Assembly: GCF_014205845.1 (NCBI RefSeq)
Contig: NZ_JACHCR010000012.1
Span: forward strand, 1 to 64,000
DNA: 64,000 nt
Reading direction: 5' to 3'
Origin: Mucilaginibacter cryoferens
GTDB lineage: Bacteria; Bacteroidota; Bacteroidia; Sphingobacteriales; Sphingobacteriaceae
The position numbers and the translations under genes are program-made. Positions 9,531-18,103 of the stretch are shown here, piece by piece; position 1 is the stretch's first letter, and each line of letters begins with the position of its first letter. The notes beneath the pieces were generated by a model. It searched no databases. It worked only from the letters and a program-made list of their open reading frames with translations, and was not told the DNA's origin.

Positions 9531-9962
9531 TTAGTCTAAACTATAGGATTTTAGGTTAACAAGTGTGTTTCCAGAAACATTAAAAAAATATGGGCCCCTT
9601 CCAATAGTAAGGCTTTTATTTAACTGCTCGTCTAAAGAGGCATCTTTAGCAAGGTAAAAGTGGCTCTTCAATATAAAATCCTTGAATACCGTTGAACTAA
9701 ATGCTATTCTTTTCTTGGATGATGTGTAATAGATTAGATACAAGGACTTTTTGTCTTGTTTAGCGATTACCTGATTTAAAAGCTTTTCTACACATGTACT
9801 GCAATCTACTTCTGATATGAAATAGTAGTTATATGACGGATTTAGTGGTACACTAAATTGCTTCAGTAGCGTAATAACGTTTTTTTTACTTTGCTCCTGT
9901 TGAGCAAATAGCGAAATCGAAAAAAACATTAGCGCAAGTAATGTAAGATAATACTTTTTCAT
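9531..9962 (-). CDS. Small secreted protein with a CxxC motif
   Basis: A 143-residue protein with a clear signal peptide (KKYYLTLLALMFFSISLFAQ) and a short periplasmic domain containing EVDCSTCVEKL (Cys near 54 and 57). The CxxC within a short alpha/beta-looking sequence suggests a thioredoxin-like or redox-active fold, but I do not recognise the family. It begins one base after the stop of the lipoprotein gene, so the two are translationally linked. With the TlpA-like gene at 11789 it makes a thiol-redox theme around the secreted Cys-containing peptide. Confidence 0.75.
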   Translation of the reverse strand: MKKYYLTLLALMFFSISLFAQQEQSKKNVITLLKQFSVPLNPSYNYYFISEVDCSTCVEKLLNQVIAKQDKKSLYLIYYTSSKKRIAFSSTVFKDFILKSHFYLAKDASLDEQLNKSLTIGRGPYFFNVSGNTLVNLKSYSLD

Positions 9963-9963
9963 A

Positions 9964-11157
9964 TCAGTTCAATTTTATAGAGTAGAGGTAGGGTGAATCG
10001 GTAAGTTCAGAATCACTTCCGAGTAACAAGTATGGTTCTTTCAGATAAAAACTATAGGGATTATATTTTGAGTTAAACGTATAGCTTTTAATTCTTTTAT
10101 CAGCCAAGTTAATTTTATAGATAGTTGAATTAAGTTTTAGTGAGCCTACATCGTTGGGGTTTTTGGGAAGACTTTTGAGAGGAACTGGCAAAATAAACAT
10201 AAGATAGAGACTCCCCTTAGAATACTTAAAGTCCACATATTTTATATTTGTATACTGGATTTTTACTTGCGCCTGCGTGTCGCTGTTGTATTTTAGTTCT
10301 AGATCAAACGGTAAAGTGTAATTAGACTCACTATTCGCTGGAATAGGAAGGGTGAAAATTTTTAGTAAATTGAAAGTAGTATTATTGTAAACATAAATAT
10401 TGTTGTCAAAAACCGGCTTGACATATAATAAAGTATCATTGCAGGCGAACATCACGTTGGGAGTATTCCAATTTCGCCTATTTGTTGAAAGGGCATTTTC
10501 AATAGTTTGAAAGTCGCGTAATCTTAACTCGTTGCTAGTATTTACAATTTGATCTTGGGAATCAAGTTCAAATGTCATCAAGCCGTAGGCTTTTTTGTAA
10601 TATTTACTAGTGTAAAAATTGTACCTTTTATCACCGCTACTTACAAAAACTCTAATATTTCCGTTCGAGCCTTTTAAAATAGCAAATGAACACGTTTTAA
10701 CAGGGGCATAGTTGTCCCCCATAATATCACTTAAATGTATTTTTTTTATAAATTTTAGGTCTTTATCGTATATTGATAATGAAAAGTAATTCCCTTGAGC
10801 GAGAACGTACATCCTGCCATTGAACCACTTGGCATCTATAAATTGAGCCCTAAATTGTTGCTCTTTTAGGCCTGCTCGGGAAATTTCTTGTCTAATGTTC
10901 CCTAGCGTATCAATAACTGAAAGGTTAAGAATGGGTAGCTGAAAGCCAAGAAGCTGATTTTGAGGCCATCGGTCGGTAACAAAATATTCGAATGATATGC
11001 TATCATTGTAAACTTTGAGACTATCATGTACTTCAAAACTTTCATGGGACAGCGTTGTAATTTTAGTACTGGGAATATTTACCTTTTGCCTGCAAGAGCA
11101 TATTGCGAGACATAACTCAATTAAAAAAGTAAAAACAATGATATGGTTTTTTCTCAT
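9964..11157 (-). CDS. Beta-propeller-like lipoprotein
   Basis: A 397-residue lipoprotein. The signal peptide ends in a lipobox (AICSC), so it should be attached to the periplasmic or outer-surface membrane. The rest is strand-rich with repeated units such as GNIRQEISRAG and LYVKPVFDNNIYVYNN. This resembles the 6-bladed propeller lipoproteins that Bacteroidota place beside short secreted NVEALA-type peptides; that assignment is from overall pattern and context. It follows the peptide gene at 11224-11397 across a terminator-like hairpin and is tightly coupled to the next gene (one base gap). Confidence 0.7.
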   Translation of the reverse strand: MRKNHIIVFTFLIELCLAICSCRQKVNIPSTKITTLSHESFEVHDSLKVYNDSISFEYFVTDRWPQNQLLGFQLPILNLSVIDTLGNIRQEISRAGLKEQQFRAQFIDAKWFNGRMYVLAQGNYFSLSIYDKDLKFIKKIHLSDIMGDNYAPVKTCSFAILKGSNGNIRVFVSSGDKRYNFYTSKYYKKAYGLMTFELDSQDQIVNTSNELRLRDFQTIENALSTNRRNWNTPNVMFACNDTLLYVKPVFDNNIYVYNNTTFNLLKIFTLPIPANSESNYTLPFDLELKYNSDTQAQVKIQYTNIKYVDFKYSKGSLYLMFILPVPLKSLPKNPNDVGSLKLNSTIYKINLADKRIKSYTFNSKYNPYSFYLKEPYLLLGSDSELTDSPYLYSIKLN

Positions 11158-11171
11158 TGAAGATCAGTTAT

Positions 11172-11212
11172 AAAAATTAAGTAGCATTGGTGGTTGGCCC
11201 AATGCCACTTAA
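11172..11212 (-). terminator. Intercistronic hairpin/attenuator after peptide gene
   Basis: In the minus-strand RNA a 14-bp stem with one G-U pair (DNA 11199-11212 with 11177-11190, 8-base loop) is followed at once by UUUUUA. It stands between the peptide gene stop and the lipoprotein ATG at 11157. It should terminate most transcripts after the peptide gene and let some read through, giving high peptide and low downstream expression. Confidence 0.7.
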
Positions 11213-11223
11213 CGGAAATTAAA

Positions 11224-11397
11224 TTAATTTGCTGGTGCCTCATATGAGCAATTGCTTGCTGCTCCTTCGCAGGAATGAATTTTACCATCGTGATAGCTCG
11301 TTCCGTAAACTCTGGTAACAGCAAAGGCCGAAACACTTGCGAAACCAATTCCTACTACAGCAATTGCCGCAATTGCAAATTTTGTTACATTTTTCAT
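11224..11397 (-). CDS. Short secreted peptide with two cysteines
   Basis: A 57-codon ORF, ATG at 11397, TAA at 11226-11224. The first 26 residues form a textbook signal peptide (KFAIAAIAVVGIGFASVSAFA). The mature part of about 31 residues ends in HSCEGAASNCSYEAPAN with two Cys. AGGAGT lies 13 bases before the ATG. It heads the operon of lipoprotein, small thiol protein and permease. Short exported peptides of this layout (NVEALA, DUF6520 and similar) are known in Bacteroidota, but I cannot place this one in a named family. Function unknown; a secreted signal or cell-surface peptide is possible. Confidence 0.7.
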   Translation of the reverse strand: MKNVTKFAIAAIAVVGIGFASVSAFAVTRVYGTSYHDGKIHSCEGAASNCSYEAPAN

Positions 11398-11788
11398 TTT
11401 GTTGATTTTTACTCCTGCTTAACATCAAGCATTGAAGTAAATCTAAGTGCTAATCTTGGAAAATGGCAACGGATATATCCCGAATTTTGATCGTTCTATC
11501 CCGAAAATCGGGGTACAATTGTCCATATGATAAACTCATTAATCATATTTTAGAATACTGTAATAGTAGAAGGCACGGAGTTTTAATGTCAAATAAACAC
11601 CAATCAAGTTGCAGAACTCGGATAAACTATTAACTGTACATCACAGTCATAAAAAATTATATAAAATCATTGTCAGCTATAAGTGCCTTTTATATGTTTT
11701 AATGAGGTTTAAGATAATTTGATTAGATTACACATTTGATATTACTGTTATTTAGACGGTATTATAACCACTAATCAGGCACATTCTT
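11398..11788. other. Divergent promoter region
   Basis: About 390 bases between the divergent peptide operon and the TlpA-like gene. It must hold both promoters. I see no further ORF, hairpin or repeat worth naming. Confidence 0.5.
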
Positions 11789-12907
11789 ATGCGAAATTTA
11801 TCTGCTATATTATTTTTAATATTAGGATTGACATGTTTTAACGCTCAATCGCAGTCTGTTATTTTAAAACAAGCTGTAGAACGGATTTCAACTTATACAA
11901 ACATGAACTATGTTCAGCTTTGTAGGCAGCAGGGGCCGTTCACTGCAGATGTTTCATCGTTTAATATCAAAGCAAAGGCCAGTGGTGGAAAAGGTGAACT
12001 TTTTGATATTACTGACGCTATGGGCTATGAATATCTTTCCAATGGTTCAGAACTAATTAGTTTAGATATAAAAAATAAGACCTATTCAATTGAAAAGGGA
12101 GCTAAGAATGCGCCTTATAATACCCCTTATTTTTGGCTTGCATTTATTCAAAACCAATTAAAGAAATCACCAGAAATTGCTAAAAATTTTCCCGACACGA
12201 TAGTTAATGCTATATTATGCTATCATATTAAATTCCCAGTCAAAAATTCAAAAGCGAATTACGAAATTTATGATTTGTATCTGTCCAAAGCTAATTACCT
12301 GCCCGTTTACACAAGGGAATATCTCCAAGGAAAATTAGGAAAAGGTAATGTTACCAGTAATACTATAGCGAAAATGGTTACAGAAAATTTTTATTCCAGC
12401 TACAATGTGAACCAAAAGAAGTTCCAGGACTTATCATTATTAAAAGTGCCATTAAATTATAATCCTGAAAAAAAATTAGAATTGCTAACAGTGGGTAGTC
12501 CAACGCCGATTTGGTCACTTAAGGATTTATCAAGTAAATCATTTTCCAATAATAACTTCCGGGGGAAAATCACCTTAATGGACTTTTCATTTATTTCATG
12601 TGCTGCCTGTGAACTTTCATTACCGGCCTTAAATCGCTTATATTTAAAATATAAAGACAAGAATTTTAATATCCTTACAATTAACGTATTTGATAAAGAG
12701 CAATCTTTATTGAGCTATGCTAAGAAAAACGATATTAAATATCCTATACTTATTAATGGAAAAAACGTAAGTAATGATTTTAAGGTTTCTGCTTTTCCAT
12801 CGTTTTACTTGATTAATAAAAAGGGAAAAGTAACTAGCACAACTGTTGGTTACAGTGAGGATTTTGAACAAAAAATCGCAAAACAAATTGACAATCAGTT
12901 GCCATGA
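11789..12907 (+). CDS. TlpA-like thiol-disulfide oxidoreductase with N-terminal extra domain
   Basis: A 372-residue exported protein with a signal peptide (residues 1-21). An N-terminal domain of about 220 residues, strand-rich and LolA/DUF2092-like in appearance, is followed by a thioredoxin-like domain from about 240. The redox motif is CAAC (SFISCAACELS, about 271-274) and the cis-Pro region is SAFPSFYLIN. It stands divergent from the secreted peptide operon, whose peptide has two Cys and whose third gene has a CxxC, so it may act on those thiols. Function inferred from fold and context. Confidence 0.85.
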   Translation: MRNLSAILFLILGLTCFNAQSQSVILKQAVERISTYTNMNYVQLCRQQGPFTADVSSFNIKAKASGGKGELFDITDAMGYEYLSNGSELISLDIKNKTYSIEKGAKNAPYNTPYFWLAFIQNQLKKSPEIAKNFPDTIVNAILCYHIKFPVKNSKANYEIYDLYLSKANYLPVYTREYLQGKLGKGNVTSNTIAKMVTENFYSSYNVNQKKFQDLSLLKVPLNYNPEKKLELLTVGSPTPIWSLKDLSSKSFSNNNFRGKITLMDFSFISCAACELSLPALNRLYLKYKDKNFNILTINVFDKEQSLLSYAKKNDIKYPILINGKNVSNDFKVSAFPSFYLINKKGKVTSTTVGYSEDFEQKIAKQIDNQLP

Positions 12908-13062
12908 AAAAAGATGGTATCTCTAATGAAAAGATTGCCAAGTTTACTAAGCTAGAGATAGGAGATACTGAAAAATTATAACACCCTCCCTATTGTAATA
13001 ATAAACGCTTTGCTCTTTTTTCAGCAAGTTGCCAGGTTGCAGAAGTGTTTAAAGAATAATCC

Positions 13063-13686
13063 TCATTTAATATCATACAGCATACCTGTAAAAGCTATCA
13101 TAATTAGAAAAGTAATTACGGCGCCGGCTATACATATACCTAAGGTCTCTCTTTGAAATTTTTTTCTGAAGATTGTTGTATCTACTGCTTCCTGCATCTT
13201 ATCTATAGTTTCCATTCTCTTTAGATAATGCACACATGCAATGTGTGCAAATACGCATACCAATGAAAGCATGTAATAAGGAATAAAAAATAATTTAGAT
13301 GGATAATTGTTTGCTACACTGGCGGCAAAATAAAAATCTGTTTCTACGTTCCATTGATAGCGCCCCAACATTACAGCGCGTACATGATAGATCATAAAAA
13401 AAGAAAGGTATAAGCCGCTTAATACTTGTATTATCACATAGGAAGGTTGCCTTAAGAATTCTTTTTTAAAAACCAGTATTATACCACTTATCACCTGGAA
13501 CATAACACATATCAACAAAAGAATTTCAATGGGGGGAAACCGGTAGACATACCGGAACAAATTCATTACAGCTATGTGTAATTGAGCACCGCCTAAGGCA
13601 AATAAATGGTTGGTGAGATGCAGTAACAAAAAAGATGCAATAACAGTTCCTGATAACCGATGAGCTCGTTTTATAGATTTATTCAT
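13063..13686 (-). CDS. Cytochrome b-like integral membrane protein
   Basis: A 207-residue protein with five hydrophobic segments. His residues inside or beside helices (H9 in KRAHRLSG, H23 and H27 in LLHLTNHL, YHVRAV near 101, HIACVHYL near 150) resemble the heme ligands of succinate dehydrogenase/fumarate reductase cytochrome b-like proteins. No dehydrogenase subunits lie nearby, so it is a stand-alone member. The electron partner is unknown; the azurin-like protein at 14247 is one possibility, only from proximity. Confidence 0.6.
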   Translation of the reverse strand: MNKSIKRAHRLSGTVIASFLLLHLTNHLFALGGAQLHIAVMNLFRYVYRFPPIEILLLICVMFQVISGIILVFKKEFLRQPSYVIIQVLSGLYLSFFMIYHVRAVMLGRYQWNVETDFYFAASVANNYPSKLFFIPYYMLSLVCVFAHIACVHYLKRMETIDKMQEAVDTTIFRKKFQRETLGICIAGAVITFLIMIAFTGMLYDIK

Positions 13687-14050
13687 ACAAGTTTAAATTC
13701 ATTTAGTCAAATAAATACTTTAACAGCAATGTTTAGTCAAAGCAATACGAAATGTATCAAGTCGGGAATTATTAGCCTATTCGCTTTTAGATAATTTCAA
13801 GTTTATTGGCGATGGTAAAATTATCGGGAAGCAAAAAGAGTGACTGGGTACAAAAAGGGAAAAGAATGGAACAAATGTTAAATTTAACGACAAAACCAAC
13901 TTACTAAGTGGAGGCCAATGAGATTGAACGCAGGCAAGCCCCAACACGGAGCTTTTTAACCCCATTTACAAGATTTACACTTGTTGGCAGCTTTTTAGTT
14001 TGCTGTAGCTATCGAATATTCAGTGGTTTATTTAATTAGTATTTATTAAT
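13687..14050. other. Intergenic region without recognised gene
   Basis: About 360 bases upstream of the cytochrome b-like gene. The plus strand shows only short broken reading frames. It runs directly into two inverted-repeat elements at 14051-14239. Confidence 0.4.
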
Positions 14051-14118
14051 TGGAAAAACCAATTTTGTTGACTACTCTTCACCAATTTGCTTTTCTCTTC
14101 TATGCATTTGAAGGTTAG
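14051..14118 (-). repeat. Partial inverted-repeat element (decayed)
   Basis: Begins TGGAAAAACC and carries GTTGACTACTCTTCACCAA, a diverged version of the right end (GTTGACCCCTCTT.GCCAA) of the element family seen at 42425 and 59651. It stops where another copy begins at 14119, so it looks like an older copy cut by a later insertion. Confidence 0.65.
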
Positions 14119-14239
14119 TGGATAAACCGAACCCGATTGACCCCATCTGCCAATTTAGATTTGATCACTGTAAAAGCTGAAATACAGTTGATTATATTGG
14201 TGAAGAGGGGAGGCAACCTAATTTTAATTGTTTCCCCCA
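14119..14239 (+). repeat. MITE-like inverted-repeat element
   Basis: Starts TGGATAAACCGA with ATTGACCCC and GCCAATTTAGAT, has the internal ATACAGTTGATTATA and a diverged right end (TTGGTGAAGAGGGG ... CCCCCA). It lies just beyond the 3' end of the azurin gene. Confidence 0.8.
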
Positions 14240-14246
14240 AAACTCA

Positions 14247-14771
14247 TTATTCGACAATTATTTGTCCCTGCATCGATCCCCAATGCCCCGGAAAACTGCA
14301 AATGAAAGTATAAACGCCAGCCTTTGGTATTGTAAAGGTTGTTTCATCTGATTTTCCGGCACTAACCTGTTTGGTATTTGCAATAATTGAGGAGGCGAAC
14401 TTTGATGGAATATAGTCCTTAGCTTTTGCACTTCGTGCTTCCTCGGCAAACGTTGCAATGTCGGTATCTTTCTGTAGAATAACCACATTGTGTGACATTG
14501 GCATTCCCCTTTGTGAGCCTACATTTTTCAAACGAAGTACGATTTTTTGATTGCTTTTGATCTTAAATAATTCCTTGTCAAAGTGCATATCATCATTGGC
14601 CTGTAAGCAGATACTATCCGTTATGGGCACTTTATCAATTCCAGGAATCGACCTTGGGTCAATTGCTTCGGTTTTGATTGTTGTATCTTGCTGATCATCT
14701 TGATTTGTGCTCCCCTGGCCGCAAGCTGTTAAAACAAAAATTATCAGGAGATATAAGCAGTCTTTTTTCAT
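14247..14771 (-). CDS. Azurin-like cupredoxin lipoprotein
   Basis: A 174-residue lipoprotein (lipobox LTACG, Cys 17) with a type-1 copper domain from about 50. Ligands are visible: His in PMSHNVV (about 94), and Cys, His and Met in FICSFPGHWGSMQG (about 158, 163, 167). The domain is azurin-like, with the usual loop carrying a short helix. Such proteins carry single electrons in the periplasm. It is followed downstream by an inverted-repeat element and preceded 19 bases away by the DUF1080 lipoprotein gene, so they are probably cotranscribed. Confidence 0.92.
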   Translation of the reverse strand: MKKDCLYLLIIFVLTACGQGSTNQDDQQDTTIKTEAIDPRSIPGIDKVPITDSICLQANDDMHFDKELFKIKSNQKIVLRLKNVGSQRGMPMSHNVVILQKDTDIATFAEEARSAKAKDYIPSKFASSIIANTKQVSAGKSDETTFTIPKAGVYTFICSFPGHWGSMQGQIIVE

Positions 14772-14789
14772 ATTTAATATAAATAAACT

Positions 14790-15527
14790 TTACAACGTTT
14801 TAATTTTAATATCTCTGAAAGCCACGCCACTTGTCCAATCCTGAACAGCAATATGTCCCTTAGTTGTAACTGCGAATGCTGGATACCTGTTCATTGAGCT
14901 TTCAGCAACTGTTTTTTTCCAGTCATCACTTTTGAAATCAGCGGTAATGGTCTGTATTCCGTTTAGCCAAAAGATTACTTTACCGTCCTTTTGTACAATG
15001 CGCGAATGATTCCACTCGCCAGGATTGGGAACGCTGTTACTTGTGTTAGGAACCACGCCAAAAATGGACGCAGCCTTATTAGTAAGGTTTTTAAGGTAAT
15101 CGGCATCTGTGTTTTTGTCATCAAGTAATTGATATTCGGAGCCGGTGGCAAAGGTGGCACCAAATTCAGGTCGCTCCTGAACATTTATAAATACACCACT
15201 GTTACCGGCTTTGGATATTTTCCAATCAAATTGAAGATCATAGTTTTCATATTCATTGTCAGTAACCAGGTCGCCGTGCTTTATATTTTTTGCATGTGGG
15301 TTGCAAATCAACTGACCGCTATCAACCGACCAGGCCGAAGCTGCGTCCCCTTTATTAAAAACATGCCATCCATTTAACGTGTTGCCATCAAACAACAAGA
15401 TCCAGCCTTGGCTTTTTTCCTGATCGGAGAGTATGTTGCGATGTTCGTTGTTTAATGAACATGCATTTAATAATGCAATACTTAAGAGTGCAGTAAGAAT
15501 TTTACCGCTAATATGTTTCTGTATCAT
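14790..15527 (-). CDS. DUF1080 (3-keto-disaccharide hydrolase-like) lipoprotein
   Basis: A 245-residue lipoprotein (lipobox LLNACS). The single DUF1080 domain (about 35-243) shows GWILLFDGNTLNGWHVF, NSGVFINVQERPEF, EYQLLDDKN and the final VAFRDIKIKTL. The family has a concanavalin-like fold and includes 3-keto-glycoside hydrolases. It lies in a minus-strand series with a sugar isomerase-like gene upstream and azurin downstream, which suggests oxidative sugar breakdown in the periplasm. Confidence 0.92.
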   Translation of the reverse strand: MIQKHISGKILTALLSIALLNACSLNNEHRNILSDQEKSQGWILLFDGNTLNGWHVFNKGDAASAWSVDSGQLICNPHAKNIKHGDLVTDNEYENYDLQFDWKISKAGNSGVFINVQERPEFGATFATGSEYQLLDDKNTDADYLKNLTNKAASIFGVVPNTSNSVPNPGEWNHSRIVQKDGKVIFWLNGIQTITADFKSDDWKKTVAESSMNRYPAFAVTTKGHIAVQDWTSGVAFRDIKIKTL

Positions 15528-15591
15528 CTTTAAATTATAAAGGGGGTATGGTCAAAATAGCACCGTCTTATACTGTTGCTTGTTAGTTTAA

Positions 15592-16470
15592 TTAAACCAG
15601 ATTTGCTTTGATGTATTTGTAACTTTGGGCCATACTTACCAGGGGATTTCCCGGGGTTTCATCCTGTTCGTTAAAGAAATACTTCAAACCCGCAGTTTTA
15701 GCGTGTTTAAATACTTCTTTGAAAGGAATAACACCATTGCCAACTTCTGTGTAAAATGCTTTAGGTGTTTTATCCATGTCTTTTATATGCCATAATGGGA
15801 AACGACCGGGATGTTTATTAAACCAAACCATAGGGTCTTGTTTTGCCTTATAGATCCAGTAAATGTCCATTTCCATTTTTACCAGGTCAGCATCTGCATT
15901 ATTCAACAATATGTCGTAAGGGTATTGGTTATCTTGGGCATCAAATTCAAAAGCGTGATTATGATAGCATAACTGAATCCCGGCCTTTTTGCAGAGCTCG
16001 CCTGCTTTGTTCAATTTATCAGCAGTTTGTTTATAATGGTCAAGGCTCCCTCGCTCGTTATCAAAAAGAAAAGCACAAACCATATATTTTAAGCCAACTG
16101 CCGCGGCATCATCAACGGCCTTTTGCCAGTCGTTAGATATGGTTCCTTTAGTGTCTGGCATGGATTCGCCAAGCAGGTAGTGCGCGCTAAACATCTTCAA
16201 TCCATTATCATTCAATACTTTTTTGAATGTTGCCGGGGCGATTCCATAAAATTTCTCTGTGCCTGTATAAGTAGCACCCTCAACAGAATTGAATCCGATT
16301 TGAGCAATCCTGGCAAGCGTGTTGACGGGATCTTGGGCCATTAACTCACGAACGGTAAAAAGTTGTACGCCTATATATGGCGTTTTTGCAATTGCAAATA
16401 AATCCGGAGCCATTAAAAGCCCTGCTGATAGCCCTACGCTGGTTTTGAGGAATGATCTTCTGGTTGTCAT
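15592..16470 (-). CDS. Exported sugar phosphate isomerase/epimerase-like TIM-barrel protein
   Basis: A 292-residue protein with a Tat-type signal (TTRRSFLKTS) and an AP-endonuclease-2-like TIM barrel. Metal-site candidates are VEGATYTG (about 53), YHNHAFEF (about 168), EMDIYWI (about 199), HIKDMD (about 227) and the Glu in FNEQDET. The family acts as keto-sugar isomerases or epimerases. The gap to the DUF1080 gene is about 65 bases. Tat export suggests folding with cofactor before transport. The substrate is not evident. Confidence 0.9.
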   Translation of the reverse strand: MTTRRSFLKTSVGLSAGLLMAPDLFAIAKTPYIGVQLFTVRELMAQDPVNTLARIAQIGFNSVEGATYTGTEKFYGIAPATFKKVLNDNGLKMFSAHYLLGESMPDTKGTISNDWQKAVDDAAAVGLKYMVCAFLFDNERGSLDHYKQTADKLNKAGELCKKAGIQLCYHNHAFEFDAQDNQYPYDILLNNADADLVKMEMDIYWIYKAKQDPMVWFNKHPGRFPLWHIKDMDKTPKAFYTEVGNGVIPFKEVFKHAKTAGLKYFFNEQDETPGNPLVSMAQSYKYIKANLV

Positions 16471-16644
16471 AATGATTATACTTTAATTGATTTGAAAAAA
16501 TGTAATTCCCTTGATAGAGATACCGAAGTGAAATAATTGCCATTATTTTATTCCATCGTATATTTTCACATAATTAATGATATGTGGATTAAAAGCAACA
16601 TGAACTGTTGCATTCGGCCTTTTAGTGAAAGACAGCATAGTGGT

Positions 16645-17985
16645 TTATTTTCCGGGTTTCAGGGCATATAAATATCCGTCTGCACTGCTAAAATAAATTA
16701 TCCCATCCGCAGCAATCACCGGGGCCGAGGCGATAGAACCCAGCCTATAAAACTGTTTCATCACATCCAGCGTGGTTTGGTAAAGCATCAAATCCTTTTT
16801 GCCTGCCGTATGTTTGAAGTTAAGCCTCGAATTTGTATCAAGTATCTCTCTCTTATACATTTTTCGGGCATGGGTTTCAAAAGTGTTATTTACTTGCCCA
16901 CTTAGCAGATCTATGTTATAAAACAGGCCACTAAAATCACCGAAGTAAGCGTGGTTACCAATTATTACAGACGAAGAAAAGTTATATCCACACGTTTTTA
17001 TTCTGTATTTTTCTATTCCGGTATTAGCATTCAAAGCAATAAATAGATAAGAATCAGATGTGGTTATATAAACATTTCCATCTTTCAGCGCTGCTGTAGT
17101 AACGATCCATGATCCGTGAGCATCGTATTTCCATTTCAATTTACCCTTTTCTGAATCCAACACATAAAAGAACCCATCGCGGCAGCCAACAAATATTAGC
17201 CCATCTTTTATAACTGCCGTCGCCTGAAAACCCTCCATGAGATGTGCCTTTTTGTCTTCTCCAGTTTTATATTTCCAGATCAGTTTCCCGCTTTCCTGAT
17301 CCAAAGCATAAAAGTAACTATCCCAGCTTCCGACATATATTTTGTTTTGATCCAAAGCCGGGGTGGCATGTATCACACCAGCTGTTTTAAACTTCCATTT
17401 AAGGTGATGGCTATTTACATTCAACGCATATAGATAACCATCACCGCTCCCAAAATATACCGTTGCTTTTTTACCTTTTTTTAGTACAACAGGCGATGAT
17501 ATATAGAGATCGTAAGGATCTTCCATATATAAATTAGTGGACAGCATTCCCCATAAGCCCTTTAAGCCAACCTTTTTCTCTCCTTCTGTTTTAAACTTCC
17601 ACTTTAATTTGCCTGTACTGGCATCAAGCGCATAAAACGAGCCGTCGGAACTTGTTGCATAAACCATGTTGCCGTGTATCGCTGGAGAAGAATTTACGGC
17701 ACCTCCGGTTGCAAAACTCCAGATCAGTTCTCCGGTTTTGCGATTTATGGAATACACCTTTTTGTCTTCACCACCCACATATATGCAATCATTAAGTATG
17801 GTGGGGGATGCAAATAATTTGGCTTCGGTTTTAAACCGCCATTTGAGTTGGCCTAACTCCGTTTGCACGGGTTTCAAAGTTTTAATAGTGGTGGGCTCGT
17901 TCAGAATAACGGCTTTATCTTTCTGTAGGTTTGGTTGTATACATGCGATAAAAAAAGCTATCGCAGGAAAATATAATCTCATCAT
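16645..17985 (-). CDS. PQQ-type beta-propeller protein (BamB-like repeats)
   Basis: A 446-residue exported protein with a lipoprotein-like start (FFIACIQPN). At least seven propeller repeats are visible, with cores such as SINRKTGELIWSF, ALDASTGKLKWKF, ALDQESGKLIWKY, VLDSEKGKLKWKY and the final YFSSADGYLYALKPGK. These bind PQQ in dehydrogenases or act as protein scaffolds (BamB). There is no heme-binding CxxCH, so it is not a quinohemoprotein. With azurin and the sugar proteins nearby, a role in periplasmic oxidation is possible but unproven. Confidence 0.88.
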   Translation of the reverse strand: MMRLYFPAIAFFIACIQPNLQKDKAVILNEPTTIKTLKPVQTELGQLKWRFKTEAKLFASPTILNDCIYVGGEDKKVYSINRKTGELIWSFATGGAVNSSPAIHGNMVYATSSDGSFYALDASTGKLKWKFKTEGEKKVGLKGLWGMLSTNLYMEDPYDLYISSPVVLKKGKKATVYFGSGDGYLYALNVNSHHLKWKFKTAGVIHATPALDQNKIYVGSWDSYFYALDQESGKLIWKYKTGEDKKAHLMEGFQATAVIKDGLIFVGCRDGFFYVLDSEKGKLKWKYDAHGSWIVTTAALKDGNVYITTSDSYLFIALNANTGIEKYRIKTCGYNFSSSVIIGNHAYFGDFSGLFYNIDLLSGQVNNTFETHARKMYKREILDTNSRLNFKHTAGKKDLMLYQTTLDVMKQFYRLGSIASAPVIAADGIIYFSSADGYLYALKPGK

Positions 17986-18103
17986 GTGCTGTTTAATTGA
18001 CCAGCAACAAAGAAACCGCGGTTTATACCTTTTTTAAAGGCATAAATGACAAGAAGGCTCTTATTAATTATGAAAGGGATTTTTTACGCTTCGAAGCGTT
18101 TTA

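Noticed and set aside
11154..11348. A 64-codon minus-strand frame across the secreted-peptide gene
   Set aside because: Different frame from the signal-peptide ORF at 11224-11397, which has the better start, signal peptide and hairpin after its stop.
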